Shown here in pieces: positions 1 to 8,092 of a DNA stretch of 45,122 bases. Location of the stretch: the IMG/VR virus record IMGVR_UViG_3300025083_000071, positions 1 through 45,122 of that record. The stretch is one strand, 5' to 3'. The stretch is from a virus. Position 1 is the stretch's first letter. Each line of letters opens with the position of its first letter. The position numbers and the translations under genes are program-made. Below the pieces are notes generated by a model. The model had not been told where the DNA came from. It did no database searches and saw only the letters and a list, made by a program, of their open reading frames with translations.

Positions 1-705
1 AATGGATTACTTTATAGGTACACTACAGTAAAAGACCCAGATGCTGACATGAAGGTACATGTAGGTAATCATAACGCAAGTGGAGATGGCTATACATTTA
101 GAGAGACTGATGATTGGTCTGGCGTACCCGGAAATACTATTGTTAAGTCTTTCCCTCTTTCAAATATACCAGCATCTAAATGGGGTACTGGGTTTGTTGA
201 AGTTGAGGGCGAAGGAACTGTTAAAGATGCTGTTGTAATATACAACTACAGGTTAGACAAATGTTATGATCCACAGTCTGACCCTACTTGTGCAGGTTAC
301 ATTAAGCCTATGCCTGAGATACCAGAGGTTGTAGTTTATAATGCACTAGAAGATGATGCAGTTGTAGAGGTACTAGAGACTGAAGAGTTTAAGTATGATG
401 AAGATGGTGAACTTATATTAGATGAAGAAGAGGAAGAAGAAGAGACACGTATAGAGATGGGATTAACAGCCTCTGCTAATGCTCTTACACTATTCAAGGC
501 ACAGAATCAAAGCGATATAATACTAGCCTTAAACAAACAAACTAATATCAATATGTATTATAATGCAAAGATAAACGGCGGTACACTAAACGATGCAGCT
601 GGATTAAAAGATGGAACTATACCCGACAACAAGAAAGCTTTACGAAACAATTTAGCACAACAAGTACTACATGAAAAAATGGTAGACATGCAGTATAACA
701 AATGA
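1..705 (+). CDS. Putative virion appendage (tail-fibre-like) protein, 5' truncated
   Basis: The reading frame is open from base 1 (Asn-Gly-Leu-Leu-Tyr...), so this is the C-terminal part of a longer gene cut by the window edge; the Met at base 49 is probably internal. The first ~100 residues are glycine- and aromatic-rich, like beta-structured adhesin modules. They are followed by a very acidic stretch (bases ~350-450, a run of Glu) and an Ala/Asn-rich helical C-terminus. It lies upstream of internal virion protein genes, where tail or fibre genes are expected. I recognise no named domain; the appendage role is inferred from position and composition. Confidence 0.5.
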   Translation, partial: NGLLYRYTTVKDPDADMKVHVGNHNASGDGYTFRETDDWSGVPGNTIVKSFPLSNIPASKWGTGFVEVEGEGTVKDAVVIYNYRLDKCYDPQSDPTCAGYIKPMPEIPEVVVYNALEDDAVVEVLETEEFKYDEDGELILDEEEEEEETRIEMGLTASANALTLFKAQNQSDIILALNKQTNINMYYNAKINGGTLNDAAGLKDGTIPDNKKALRNNLAQQVLHEKMVDMQYNK

Positions 706-713
706 GGAATACA

Positions 714-1202
714 ATGAAATATTTAACAGCACTACTATCACTTTGTGCATTACCTGCATTTGCTAATGTAGATATTACAGGTAATGTGTCAGCTAAGTGT
801 GTCATACAGACAGATAAAGCAGGTGTATACGGCAACCCTTCAGCTAGTGTACTAAGTACTGCACCTTCTGATGGTGGTGTGTTACCTGTAATTAGATTTG
901 ATGTAGCTATTGCAGATTACTACACAGCTAACATTACTCATCCTACTTCATTTACATCATCACCTGCATTGACAGACAATGTAACATGGACAGGTTCTAC
1001 ATCTGTAACTAAAACATCAGATGCAGGTATGTCAGGTTATGATTCTGCAAAGGTAGTATATGACAACACAACCGTGTTTGATCTGACTGTTGCTGGTAGC
1101 ACATGGTTTTCTACAAGTTCGACTGCAACCTATGCCGCCTCAAAGCCTTTCACTGGTGGTACTTATGTTGCTGTAGTACAAGCGAGTTGTATTGCTAAGT
1201 AA
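714..1202 (+). CDS. Secreted pilin-like beta-sandwich protein
   Basis: The product has a clear signal peptide (MKYLTALLSLCALPAFA, then NVDI), so it should be exported, which is unusual in a phage structural region. The mature part (~145 residues) is Thr/Ser/Val/Gly-rich. It has only two cysteines, one near each end (AKC and ASC), as in fimbrial subunits where a disulfide ties the first and last strands, and it ends in a strand-like GTYVAVVQASC. I chose the ATG at 714 because GAGG lies 6 nt upstream; the earlier ATG at 702 overlaps the preceding stop. The pilin likeness is by pattern only. It heads a run of three secreted proteins. Confidence 0.6.
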   Translation: MKYLTALLSLCALPAFANVDITGNVSAKCVIQTDKAGVYGNPSASVLSTAPSDGGVLPVIRFDVAIADYYTANITHPTSFTSSPALTDNVTWTGSTSVTKTSDAGMSGYDSAKVVYDNTTVFDLTVAGSTWFSTSSTATYAASKPFTGGTYVAVVQASCIAK

Positions 1203-1578
1203 ACTGATCATATTACTTATGGGTTGGGCTACTGTTGTTTCTGCACATGAAATGACACCAGCCTACCCAGTACTAAAGCCTACGTATGTTACAGGTGTAG
1301 TTAAAGCAGAGATGTCTTTATTTAACTCACGAGAAGATGTAGAATATTATCAGATAGATTTATTTGATTTAAACTGGACAAACATACCATTCTCATCTAA
1401 GTATAGGATCATCAAAGTAGGTTATAAAGAACGTAAAGATTTTATTGTGTATATACGTGAGTTAGATTTAGATGAAGCTACATATATTTGTACTACATCA
1501 AAGGTAAAGAAGAACACACAGTCAAGAACTTTGATTGTATCTAGGATATGCTCTCGTATTGATGGTGAACCTGCATGA
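1192..1578 (+). CDS. Secreted protein, possibly fimbrial-chaperone-like Ig fold
   Basis: It begins with a hydrophobic signal peptide (MLSKLIILLMGWATVVSA) if the TTG at 1192 is the start; the next ATG (1219) would cut the signal short. The mature ~110 residues alternate hydrophobic and polar positions as in Ig-like strands. A conserved-looking Trp and a block of Lys/Arg followed by short strands loosely recall the N-terminal domain of PapD-type pilus chaperones. Two cysteines lie near the C-terminus (ICTTSK and RICSR). It overlaps the pilin-like gene by 11 nt and the next gene by 4 nt, so the three are translationally coupled. The chaperone idea is weak. Confidence 0.55.
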   Translation: MLSKLIILLMGWATVVSAHEMTPAYPVLKPTYVTGVVKAEMSLFNSREDVEYYQIDLFDLNWTNIPFSSKYRIIKVGYKERKDFIVYIRELDLDEATYICTTSKVKKNTQSRTLIVSRICSRIDGEPA

Positions 1579-1991
1579 GATTAGCATTGGCATTATGTGT
1601 CGTAGCTAGTTCAGCAGTAGCTGAGAGTAACAACCTAGCTCTAACACTACCTAACCCACCAATGAACTATCAGTCAGATAGATTTAGGGCAGGTAACTTA
1701 GACTGTAGTAATGCTGTAGGTGGTGGTGTAAACTTAGAGTTTGGTGTTACAGGTGTAGTCAACAATGTAGGTGGTACATTTAGTCCATCAAGTTTTGCAC
1801 ATCAAAGTAAAGATGTAGGATTGTATGCCCGTGTTGTTATACCTCTTGATAAACCTAAGTCTCGTATTAATTGTGACGACTTGTATCAGGTAGAGTTAGC
1901 TCAACGTAGACTAGAGATACAGCAACTACGTAATGAGCTAGAAGCATTGAAGAACCTGCAACAGTCAGGTGGTATGGACTTTGAGAACTAA
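1575..1991 (+). CDS. Secreted protein with C-terminal coiled coil
   Basis: It has a signal peptide (MRLALALCVVASSAVA, then ESNN). The LALC tetrapeptide is not a good lipobox because Leu precedes Cys. The central part is Gly/Val-rich and beta-like with one Cys (LDCS). After a second Cys (INCDD) the last ~35 residues form a coiled coil (LAQRRLEIQQLRNELEALK). Its ATG overlaps the upstream TGA by 4 nt, and its stop overlaps the next ATG by 1 nt. With the next gene (one TM helix plus a long coiled coil) it could form an envelope-spanning pair. Not recognised as a known family. Confidence 0.6.
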   Translation: MRLALALCVVASSAVAESNNLALTLPNPPMNYQSDRFRAGNLDCSNAVGGGVNLEFGVTGVVNNVGGTFSPSSFAHQSKDVGLYARVVIPLDKPKSRINCDDLYQVELAQRRLEIQQLRNELEALKNLQQSGGMDFEN

Positions 1992-2491
1992 TGGTAGATT
2001 TAACAAACGTTGAAAGCCTAGCAGATAAAGAAGTAAAAGCTGGTGGTGTAAAACTAACAGCAAGTTCAGTACTAGCTATAATAGCTTTCTTGTCTACAGT
2101 AGTTGGTGGTCTGTATGGTGGCTTTACTCTATATCAAAAGATAGAAGAAGTTGCAGGGTTAGACTTAGGTGCATATCAACAACAGATGGATGTAATGGAT
2201 GCTAAAGTGTCTGGTATATCTGAGAAGGTTGAAGAGAGTGTAGAGTACACTAGAGATATTAAGAATGGTCTGAAAGATGATCTGTTAAGAATAGAACAAC
2301 AGACAGATCGAGTAGAAGATATGGTACGTGATAATGAAGACAAGGTACGTTCTATGATAGATGATGCTGAGGTAAGGTTCGAGAATCAACGAGAACGTGT
2401 AAGAGTATCACAGTCTTCAGCAATGAAAGAACTAGAAGATAGACTTAATGCCAAGCTACAAAGAGCCTTAGATAATCCTTTAGCCGACTGA
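1991..2491 (+). CDS. Membrane-anchored coiled-coil protein (spanin-like topology)
   Basis: The 166-residue product has one transmembrane segment at about residues 26-48 (LTASSVLAIIAFLSTVVGGL), then about 110 charged residues with continuous helical periodicity and no prolines until the very end. This N-in, coiled-coil-out layout is that of inner-membrane spanin subunits, and the partner upstream is secreted with its own coiled coil. The lysis genes, however, are 30 kb away at 31.7-32.9 kb. A role in anchoring a surface structure or in exclusion is equally possible. The start overlaps the previous stop by one base (TAATG). Confidence 0.6.
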   Translation: MVDLTNVESLADKEVKAGGVKLTASSVLAIIAFLSTVVGGLYGGFTLYQKIEEVAGLDLGAYQQQMDVMDAKVSGISEKVEESVEYTRDIKNGLKDDLLRIEQQTDRVEDMVRDNEDKVRSMIDDAEVRFENQRERVRVSQSSAMKELEDRLNAKLQRALDNPLAD

Positions 2492-2532
2492 ATTAGCTTG
2501 ACTTTTTAGTTGTTTTGAGTTTAACTATAGTA

Positions 2533-2949
2533 ATGGAAATAGATAATAATAAGGCTCTAGCTGATGGGCTTGAGTTATTTAAACAGAGTAAGTGGCATAA
2601 GGTATATAACGTAGATGATATCTACAGATACTTAATAGCTCCAATTAAATACAACCGTATTCGTATATACTATCAAGCTGACAAGCCTATAGGTTTAATA
2701 ACATGGTGTTGGTTAGATAAAGAAGCAGGTAAAGACTTCTTGAATAACGAGTACTACATTACAGAACAAGATTACGTAGCAGATAATAAAGAAGAGCTTT
2801 GGGGTATAGAGTTTATAGCACCTTATGGTCATACAAGACAGGTAATGTCTATGTTACGTAAAGAATATCACAATACTTATACAAGAAAAGAAAAGATCAA
2901 CTGGCGTAGACTGCACGATTCAGCCACCAGACATACTAAGAAAGTTTAA
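2533..2949 (+). CDS. HlyC/RTX_C-type lysine acyltransferase homologue
   Basis: The product resembles toxin-activating lysine acyltransferases of the HlyC family, which move a fatty acyl group from acyl-ACP to internal lysines of a target protein. The family's catalytic-His region is visible as SKWHKVYNVDDIYRYLIAPI (His at about residue 22). The second hallmark is the Trp-x-x-(D/E)-x-IAP(F/Y)G block, here ELWGIEFIAPYGHTRQV. About 138 aa compares with ~170 for HlyC. I prefer the ATG at 2533, although the frame is open back to a TTG at 2515. No RTX toxin gene is visible, so the target would be a phage or host protein. It directly precedes the 692-residue virion protein. Confidence 0.7.
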   Translation: MEIDNNKALADGLELFKQSKWHKVYNVDDIYRYLIAPIKYNRIRIYYQADKPIGLITWCWLDKEAGKDFLNNEYYITEQDYVADNKEELWGIEFIAPYGHTRQVMSMLRKEYHNTYTRKEKINWRRLHDSATRHTKKV

Positions 2950-2952
2950 ATT

Positions 2953-5031
2953 ATGAGCAGACATCTTTATAACCCTCTTATGCCAAGTATTCACTTCCGA
3001 GATCAGGCTGTTTTTGGTGGCGGTGGAGGCGGTGGTAATGGTACTGCACAACCTGCACCTCCTGTATTTAAGTCATCTAAGCCGGAACTGGCAGGGCAAG
3101 AATATGCATCACAGGAGTTATTAAATCAAGCTGAGGCAGTAGTAGACAAAGACAATGCGGCAATATCTGAATATAAGAAGGCTATAGCTCAATCTGTTTC
3201 TGCTACAAGTAACGAAGGTACAGACGAGATAGGATCTCTACAACTTAAGCTTCAGGCTGTACAAGCTGTACCTAAACCTGCAGTTACCTATAACTCTGGT
3301 ATGATTACATCTGCATTTAATGATCAGGTTAGAGCACTCAACACTAAGTTACAAAGTGCTCAACAAGTAGGTCAAACAGAGGTGGACTCTGCTACTCGTG
3401 GCCTAGTAAAGAAGGCTGTAGTAGATCCTGCATCTCTTACTACTGAGGCAGAGGTAGCTGAACTAGACCCTAACACGCTAGGTGCTACTTTATCTCAACA
3501 AACAGGACAATTATCTACAGACGTAACAGCTACACCAACTGCAGATGTAGCACCTACAGCAACAGCGGCAGGTGTAGACCCTATTACTACAGCTACAACT
3601 ACAACAGGAGCTACTCAGCCGGCTATTACAGCGGCTACAGAGGCCACAACTGCGGCTCAAGGTCAATTAACACCACAGGCTATACTAGAGGGTGCTACAA
3701 AAGATCCTACGACTACTGACGTTAAGGACTTAACTGCGGCACAAGGTACAGCTACAGTAATGAATAATCCTGTACAACGGGAGATTCAAGCAGGAGAGAT
3801 TATCTCTGGTGCGGCTGATGCGGCTAAAGCGGCTACGTTTACTGAACAGATACAGGCGGCTACAGCTACACCTTCTGATCAGGCTACAGTTAAAGGTCAA
3901 CTAGATACTCTCATGCAAGACTTTGAGGGCGGAGCTACACCTACATGGGCGGCTGGAGCTATGCGTAATGCTAATGCACAGATGGCGGCTCGTGGCTTAG
4001 GTGCATCTTCTATGGCAGGTCAAGCTATTATACAAGCGGCAATGGAATCAGCTATACCTATAGCCGCACAAGATGCTCAGATTGTAGCAGGGTTTGAGAT
4101 GGCTAATCTATCTAACCGTCAGGCTAGAGCTATGCTTGCCGCTGAACAAAGAGCACAGTTCATGGGTATGGAGTTCACACAAGACTTCCAAGCAAGGGTA
4201 CAAAACTCTGCTCGTATTGGTGAGATAGCTAATATGAACTTTACTGCTGAGCAACAAGTGGCATTAGAGAACTCACGTAGTGCTAACTCTATGAACTTAG
4301 CTAATCTAACTAATGCACAAGCTATGGTGATGGGGCAAGCGGCGGCTATCTCTGCACTAGAACAACAGAACTTATCTAACCAACAACAAGCGGCTGTACA
4401 GAATGCACAGTCTTTCTTACAAATGGATATGGCTAACTTAGGCAACCGTCAACAAACAGAACTGTTCAAGGCTCAGTCCGTAATACAATCTATCTTTACT
4501 GATCAGGCGGCAGAGAATGCGGCTAAACAGTTTAATGCTTCGTCAGAGAACCAGACAAAACAATTCATGGCTAACATGCAAGCACAAGTACAACAGTTTA
4601 ATGCATCTCAGATGAACGCTATGGAACAGTTCGCTGTGACTGAAGAGAATGCTATGTCTAAGTTTAATGTAGATATGATGAATCAGAGAGACAAGTTTAA
4701 CGCTACGAATCAACTTGTAATATCTCAAGCTAACGCTCAGTGGAGACAGAACGTAGCTACACTAAATACAAACAATCAGAACCTAGCTAATCAAGAAGCG
4801 GCTAAGATAGCAAATGCTTTTACTGCATCTACTATGGATCAGATCTGGCAAAGAGAACGAGATTTAATGTCTATGGCATGGAAGTCGTCAGAGAGTTCAG
4901 CAGATAGGGCTAACAACATCTTACTTACACAGATGACAGTTGATGCACAGAAAGAGGCCCTAGCTCTACAGGCTCAGGCTGAGAAGAGCAGTGCTTTTGG
5001 TAGCTTCCTTGGTTCTTTAATATTCGGTTAA
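2953..5031 (+). CDS. Large Ala/Gln-rich helical virion protein
   Basis: The 692-residue protein has a Gly-rich N-terminus (seven consecutive Gly near residue 25), a low-complexity Thr/Ala region (~190-270), and then ~350 residues of Ala/Gln/Asn-rich helix. That helix carries recurring units such as QFNAS, NMNF and ANLxNxQ with Phe or Met at regular spacing. It ends in the hydrophobic tail SAFGSFLGSLIFG. Long amphipathic helical proteins next to a transglycosylase-bearing protein and a ~1200-residue protein suggest the internal (ejection) core of podoviruses. No catalytic motif is seen. Ala-Ala pairs are nearly always written GCG-GCN. The ATG lies 3 nt after the acyltransferase stop. Confidence 0.65.
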   Translation: MSRHLYNPLMPSIHFRDQAVFGGGGGGGNGTAQPAPPVFKSSKPELAGQEYASQELLNQAEAVVDKDNAAISEYKKAIAQSVSATSNEGTDEIGSLQLKLQAVQAVPKPAVTYNSGMITSAFNDQVRALNTKLQSAQQVGQTEVDSATRGLVKKAVVDPASLTTEAEVAELDPNTLGATLSQQTGQLSTDVTATPTADVAPTATAAGVDPITTATTTTGATQPAITAATEATTAAQGQLTPQAILEGATKDPTTTDVKDLTAAQGTATVMNNPVQREIQAGEIISGAADAAKAATFTEQIQAATATPSDQATVKGQLDTLMQDFEGGATPTWAAGAMRNANAQMAARGLGASSMAGQAIIQAAMESAIPIAAQDAQIVAGFEMANLSNRQARAMLAAEQRAQFMGMEFTQDFQARVQNSARIGEIANMNFTAEQQVALENSRSANSMNLANLTNAQAMVMGQAAAISALEQQNLSNQQQAAVQNAQSFLQMDMANLGNRQQTELFKAQSVIQSIFTDQAAENAAKQFNASSENQTKQFMANMQAQVQQFNASQMNAMEQFAVTEENAMSKFNVDMMNQRDKFNATNQLVISQANAQWRQNVATLNTNNQNLANQEAAKIANAFTASTMDQIWQRERDLMSMAWKSSESSADRANNILLTQMTVDAQKEALALQAQAEKSSAFGSFLGSLIFG

Positions 5032-5049
5032 TCTAAAGGTAAATAAATA

Positions 5050-5988
5050 ATGGCATATGGCGGTAAGAATACTCGTAGCTCAATAGCAGATGAGATAGCG
5101 TCTGAGATACAGTCAGACATGACTTCTTCTGTATCAGCAACTAAAGGTAGAGGTTTCTCTTTAGGACAAAGAATTACTTCTGACACACAATCTGAAGTAG
5201 ATAAGCTTAAGTCAGACGTAGACAAAGGATCTAGAACTGGTGTTATACGTAGTAGAAAAGATAAAGACAAAGACTCTTCTAGTCTAGCATCTGATCTATT
5301 TGGTTTTGCTAAGAGTTGGATATCTGAGTTAGGTAGTGACGCTAAAGATAATACAGTATCTACTGTAGGTAAAGCTTCTGGTATTATTCCTGATGAGACT
5401 AAGGTAGCATACACTAAAGAGACAGACGTAAACCCTAAAGTTGTAAGTGGCGAACTTGAAGAACAATCATCTGCTAATTCTTTCTTTATTAGACCTGCAT
5501 CCACAAAAGACTTTAGTAAACAAGTAGCAGGTTTAGTTAAAGCATCAGGCGATGACGAGTTTCCTGAAGCTGTAGAGATGTTTGCTGAGAAGTTCGATAT
5601 AACGCCTAACGAAGTGTATGCAGTTATCAATGGCGAGAACAAAGATTGGGCTTACAACAAGACAAACAAAGGTGGCTACAAAGGCCTATTCCAAATAGGT
5701 AAAACAGCCGCAGAAGAAGCAGGTATAGACTATGGATCTATAGCTAATAAATCTCCTACAGAACAACTGGCTTTGTATGATACGTACTTGACTAGATGGA
5801 ACTACGATAGTAGTATTCCTTTAGGTTTGTATCAAGCCGCACCCGGTCTAGCATCTAACTTAAAAGATCAGAGTGATGATACAATAATCTATGCTAAAGG
5901 ATCTCCTGCATGGAAGAAGAACAAAGGGTGGCGTAGCGCAGGTAACGGAGCTATCACCAAAGGTAGCATAATTAGCTACTATCAATAA
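5050..5988 (+). CDS. Internal virion protein with transglycosylase-like domain
   Basis: The first ~170 of 312 residues are charged and low in structure. The rest resembles a lysozyme/SLT-type peptidoglycan-cleaving domain. The blocks are NEVYAVINGENKDW (candidate catalytic Glu), YNKTNKGGYKGLFQIGKTAA (the G-x-x-G-L-F-Q-I signature of soluble lytic transglycosylases) and a late LYQAAPG. Such domains in podovirus virions open the cell wall during DNA ejection, as in T7 gp16. Here the domain sits in a separate small protein rather than on the largest core protein. AAGG lies ~10 nt before the ATG. Confidence 0.75.
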   Translation: MAYGGKNTRSSIADEIASEIQSDMTSSVSATKGRGFSLGQRITSDTQSEVDKLKSDVDKGSRTGVIRSRKDKDKDSSSLASDLFGFAKSWISELGSDAKDNTVSTVGKASGIIPDETKVAYTKETDVNPKVVSGELEEQSSANSFFIRPASTKDFSKQVAGLVKASGDDEFPEAVEMFAEKFDITPNEVYAVINGENKDWAYNKTNKGGYKGLFQIGKTAAEEAGIDYGSIANKSPTEQLALYDTYLTRWNYDSSIPLGLYQAAPGLASNLKDQSDDTIIYAKGSPAWKKNKGWRSAGNGAITKGSIISYYQ

Positions 5989-6009
5989 TCCAAAAAGGTA
6001 TATAATATA

Positions 6010-6588
6010 ATGGCACTATTAGCACCAATCCCCGGTCAATCTTTAACTGATGAACCTAACAACTTTGCGTGGGAGAGGCCTCCTGAGATTACAGATCCAG
6101 ATGAGGCTGTAGTGTTTCACTTAGATAGACTATCCGAGAAACCTATAGTAGATTCAGTTCTGCACTTATTACAGATGGGCTTCCCTGTAGACGTACTAAC
6201 TCGTAGCATTCTTACTGGTGCTGTAGGTAGCGGTATGCATAGCATTGACGTAAGCTTACTTATATCTCCTGTGATAGAGGAAGAGATAGCTTACATGGGT
6301 ACTACTGCAGGTGTTAAGTTTAAGAATACCTTTGGTAATGATGAGACAGACGATGAGATACAAGAGAAGAAACTCAAAGATGTAGTTATGGCTAGATTAG
6401 AAGAAGAGCTAGGCAAAGGTGATGAAAGCTTTATTCGTGAAACTACAGAGGCCTTAGGTTCATCTCAAGAGTCAGCCTTAGAGACTATGCAAGATGAAGC
6501 TACTCCTGAACAAGAAGAACAACAACAAGAGATAATGGATGATAATCCTATTGATAGAGGCCAAGGCCTAATGAGCAGAGGTGTATGA
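6010..6588 (+). CDS. Conserved phage structural-region protein, unknown
   Basis: The 192-residue protein begins MALLAPIPGQSLTDEPNNFAW, an N-terminus I associate with a family widespread in marine podoviruses but without a named function. A central hydrophobic helical part (LLQMGFPVDVLTRSILTGAV, and DVSLLISPVIEEEIAY) is followed by an acidic Gln/Glu-rich tail. Its length is close to that of T7 gp14 (196 aa) and it lies between the transglycosylase protein and two larger virion proteins. It may therefore be the small member of the ejection core; that is inference from position. Confidence 0.6.
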   Translation: MALLAPIPGQSLTDEPNNFAWERPPEITDPDEAVVFHLDRLSEKPIVDSVLHLLQMGFPVDVLTRSILTGAVGSGMHSIDVSLLISPVIEEEIAYMGTTAGVKFKNTFGNDETDDEIQEKKLKDVVMARLEEELGKGDESFIRETTEALGSSQESALETMQDEATPEQEEQQQEIMDDNPIDRGQGLMSRGV

Positions 6589-6589
6589 T

Positions 6590-8089
6590 ATGAGTTTTGC
6601 AACAGGGTTTTTTAGTACAGCGGCTGATAGAATAACGGCACGTAAAGAATACATAAGAGATAAGAGAGCTAAAGATCGTGACTACCTCATGACCTACGGT
6701 ACTCAGGCTGTTAAGAAGACAGAAGAAGAAGCCAATAAAGCTATTACTATAGGTAAGCTTTTAGAAGGCAGAGGTATGACTAAAGACAATATAAACTTTG
6801 TAGTAGATACATCAGGGCCTCAAGGTTTAGCTATCCTGTACAACGAGATAAAAGACTTCAAGCCTAATGAGTTAAGTACGAAACAACTTAACGAGTACGT
6901 AACTATGGCAGAAGATTATAGACCTAGTGGTACTACATACGATGATATGATTAGGAAGTCCTTCGGTCTGTATAAGAATGGTGTGACAGACAACCCAGAG
7001 AAGAACGAGGAGAGAGGCATATGGTCTTTCTTAGGATTAGATGCGAATGCGGCAGACTCCTCTATGACAGACTCATACATAGGCGGTTACTCAGGATACG
7101 ACTTGAAGCGTATCATGTCAACGTCTGCGCCTTCTTTGAAAGGCCCTCTACCTGTAGATAGAAGCTTGTTGCCTAAGGTATATAGCCCTACGGAAAACAA
7201 AGAGATGTTTAATTATATGGAAGATCAAATATTAAACATAGGACGTAAGGCTTCTAGTGTTACTTCTGATGAGTTAGCAGAAATGTCGGATGAAGAAAAG
7301 CTATTTAGAGATAAGATAGAGTCAGCAGTAGAGGCTAAGGATACTAAAGAGCTACTTAGGTTATTACCTGACACAGCTCAGGCAGTATTGGATTATGAAA
7401 AAATGTTCCCCGGTGGGTTAACTAATAACTCATTCTGGACTACAAAGTATATGGACTTTAGTTTTGGTGATGATGCAAAGCCTATGGTTACAGACGATGA
7501 TGTAGATCTTGTAGTTGCTGAGCCTGTAGTTTCAAAGGTGCAACAACAATACTATAATTTAGCTGTAGCTAAAGATCCCGAAATGCCAGAAATAAATGAT
7601 ATACCTGTATATACAACAGTAGGAGAAATGGATGCAGACGAAGATTTCATAGGAGGTTATGTATTTATTGGTGATAAACTAGAAAAAAAGAAACCAATAG
7701 TAAAGACTTTAACATTACCATCTATGTCTGAATCTGAAATATCACAAGCTTTAGAATCTACTATGAAGAAGTGGGATAAAGAGAATCCTGAACCATCAGG
7801 CAGAGTAAAGGTAGGACATAAACGAAAGAGAGAGCAGTATTACATAGATCAAAGAAAGCTATTACTAGAAGGTCAAGCTCAAGCGGCTGATGTATCAGAT
7901 GCAACAGGTTCTATAGTCGATACAGTTCAAGTAGAGTTTGATAAAGAGATAAAAAGACTAATAGATAAACAACTTGAGAAGTATCCTGAAGCAGATGTAG
8001 ATTATCTGGTAGGTGTATATGCACGAGAGCTACAACAAAAAAATGATAAGTATAAAGATCTAACTCCTACTAAAATAGAGAAAGATTAA
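6590..8089 (+). CDS. Putative internal virion protein, ~500 aa
   Basis: This is a charged, largely helical product (MSFATGFFSTAADRITARKEY...) with no recognisable enzymatic motif. I chose the ATG at 6590 because AGAGG lies 8 nt upstream, rather than the GTG at 6581 that overlaps the preceding stop. It sits between the 192-residue and 1181-residue genes in the order small, medium, large seen for the T7 ejection proteins gp14-gp15-gp16. The last ~220 codons (from ~7380) look more A+T-rich than the first half. Confidence 0.65.
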   Translation: MSFATGFFSTAADRITARKEYIRDKRAKDRDYLMTYGTQAVKKTEEEANKAITIGKLLEGRGMTKDNINFVVDTSGPQGLAILYNEIKDFKPNELSTKQLNEYVTMAEDYRPSGTTYDDMIRKSFGLYKNGVTDNPEKNEERGIWSFLGLDANAADSSMTDSYIGGYSGYDLKRIMSTSAPSLKGPLPVDRSLLPKVYSPTENKEMFNYMEDQILNIGRKASSVTSDELAEMSDEEKLFRDKIESAVEAKDTKELLRLLPDTAQAVLDYEKMFPGGLTNNSFWTTKYMDFSFGDDAKPMVTDDDVDLVVAEPVVSKVQQQYYNLAVAKDPEMPEINDIPVYTTVGEMDADEDFIGGYVFIGDKLEKKKPIVKTLTLPSMSESEISQALESTMKKWDKENPEPSGRVKVGHKRKREQYYIDQRKLLLEGQAQAADVSDATGSIVDTVQVEFDKEIKRLIDKQLEKYPEADVDYLVGVYARELQQKNDKYKDLTPTKIEKD

Positions 8090-8092
8090 TAG

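Noticed and set aside
2498-2535. TTGACT ... CTATAG as a promoter before the acyltransferase gene
   Set aside because: The hexamers are too far apart (over 20 nt) for a sigma70 promoter and the region is a short gap in a continuous operon.
5028-5642. 204-codon open frame on the minus strand opposite the transglycosylase-like gene
   Set aside because: It is Ser/Leu-rich with no recognisable blocks, lies wholly antisense to a well supported gene, and similar antisense frames occur along the rightward genes because of their codon use.
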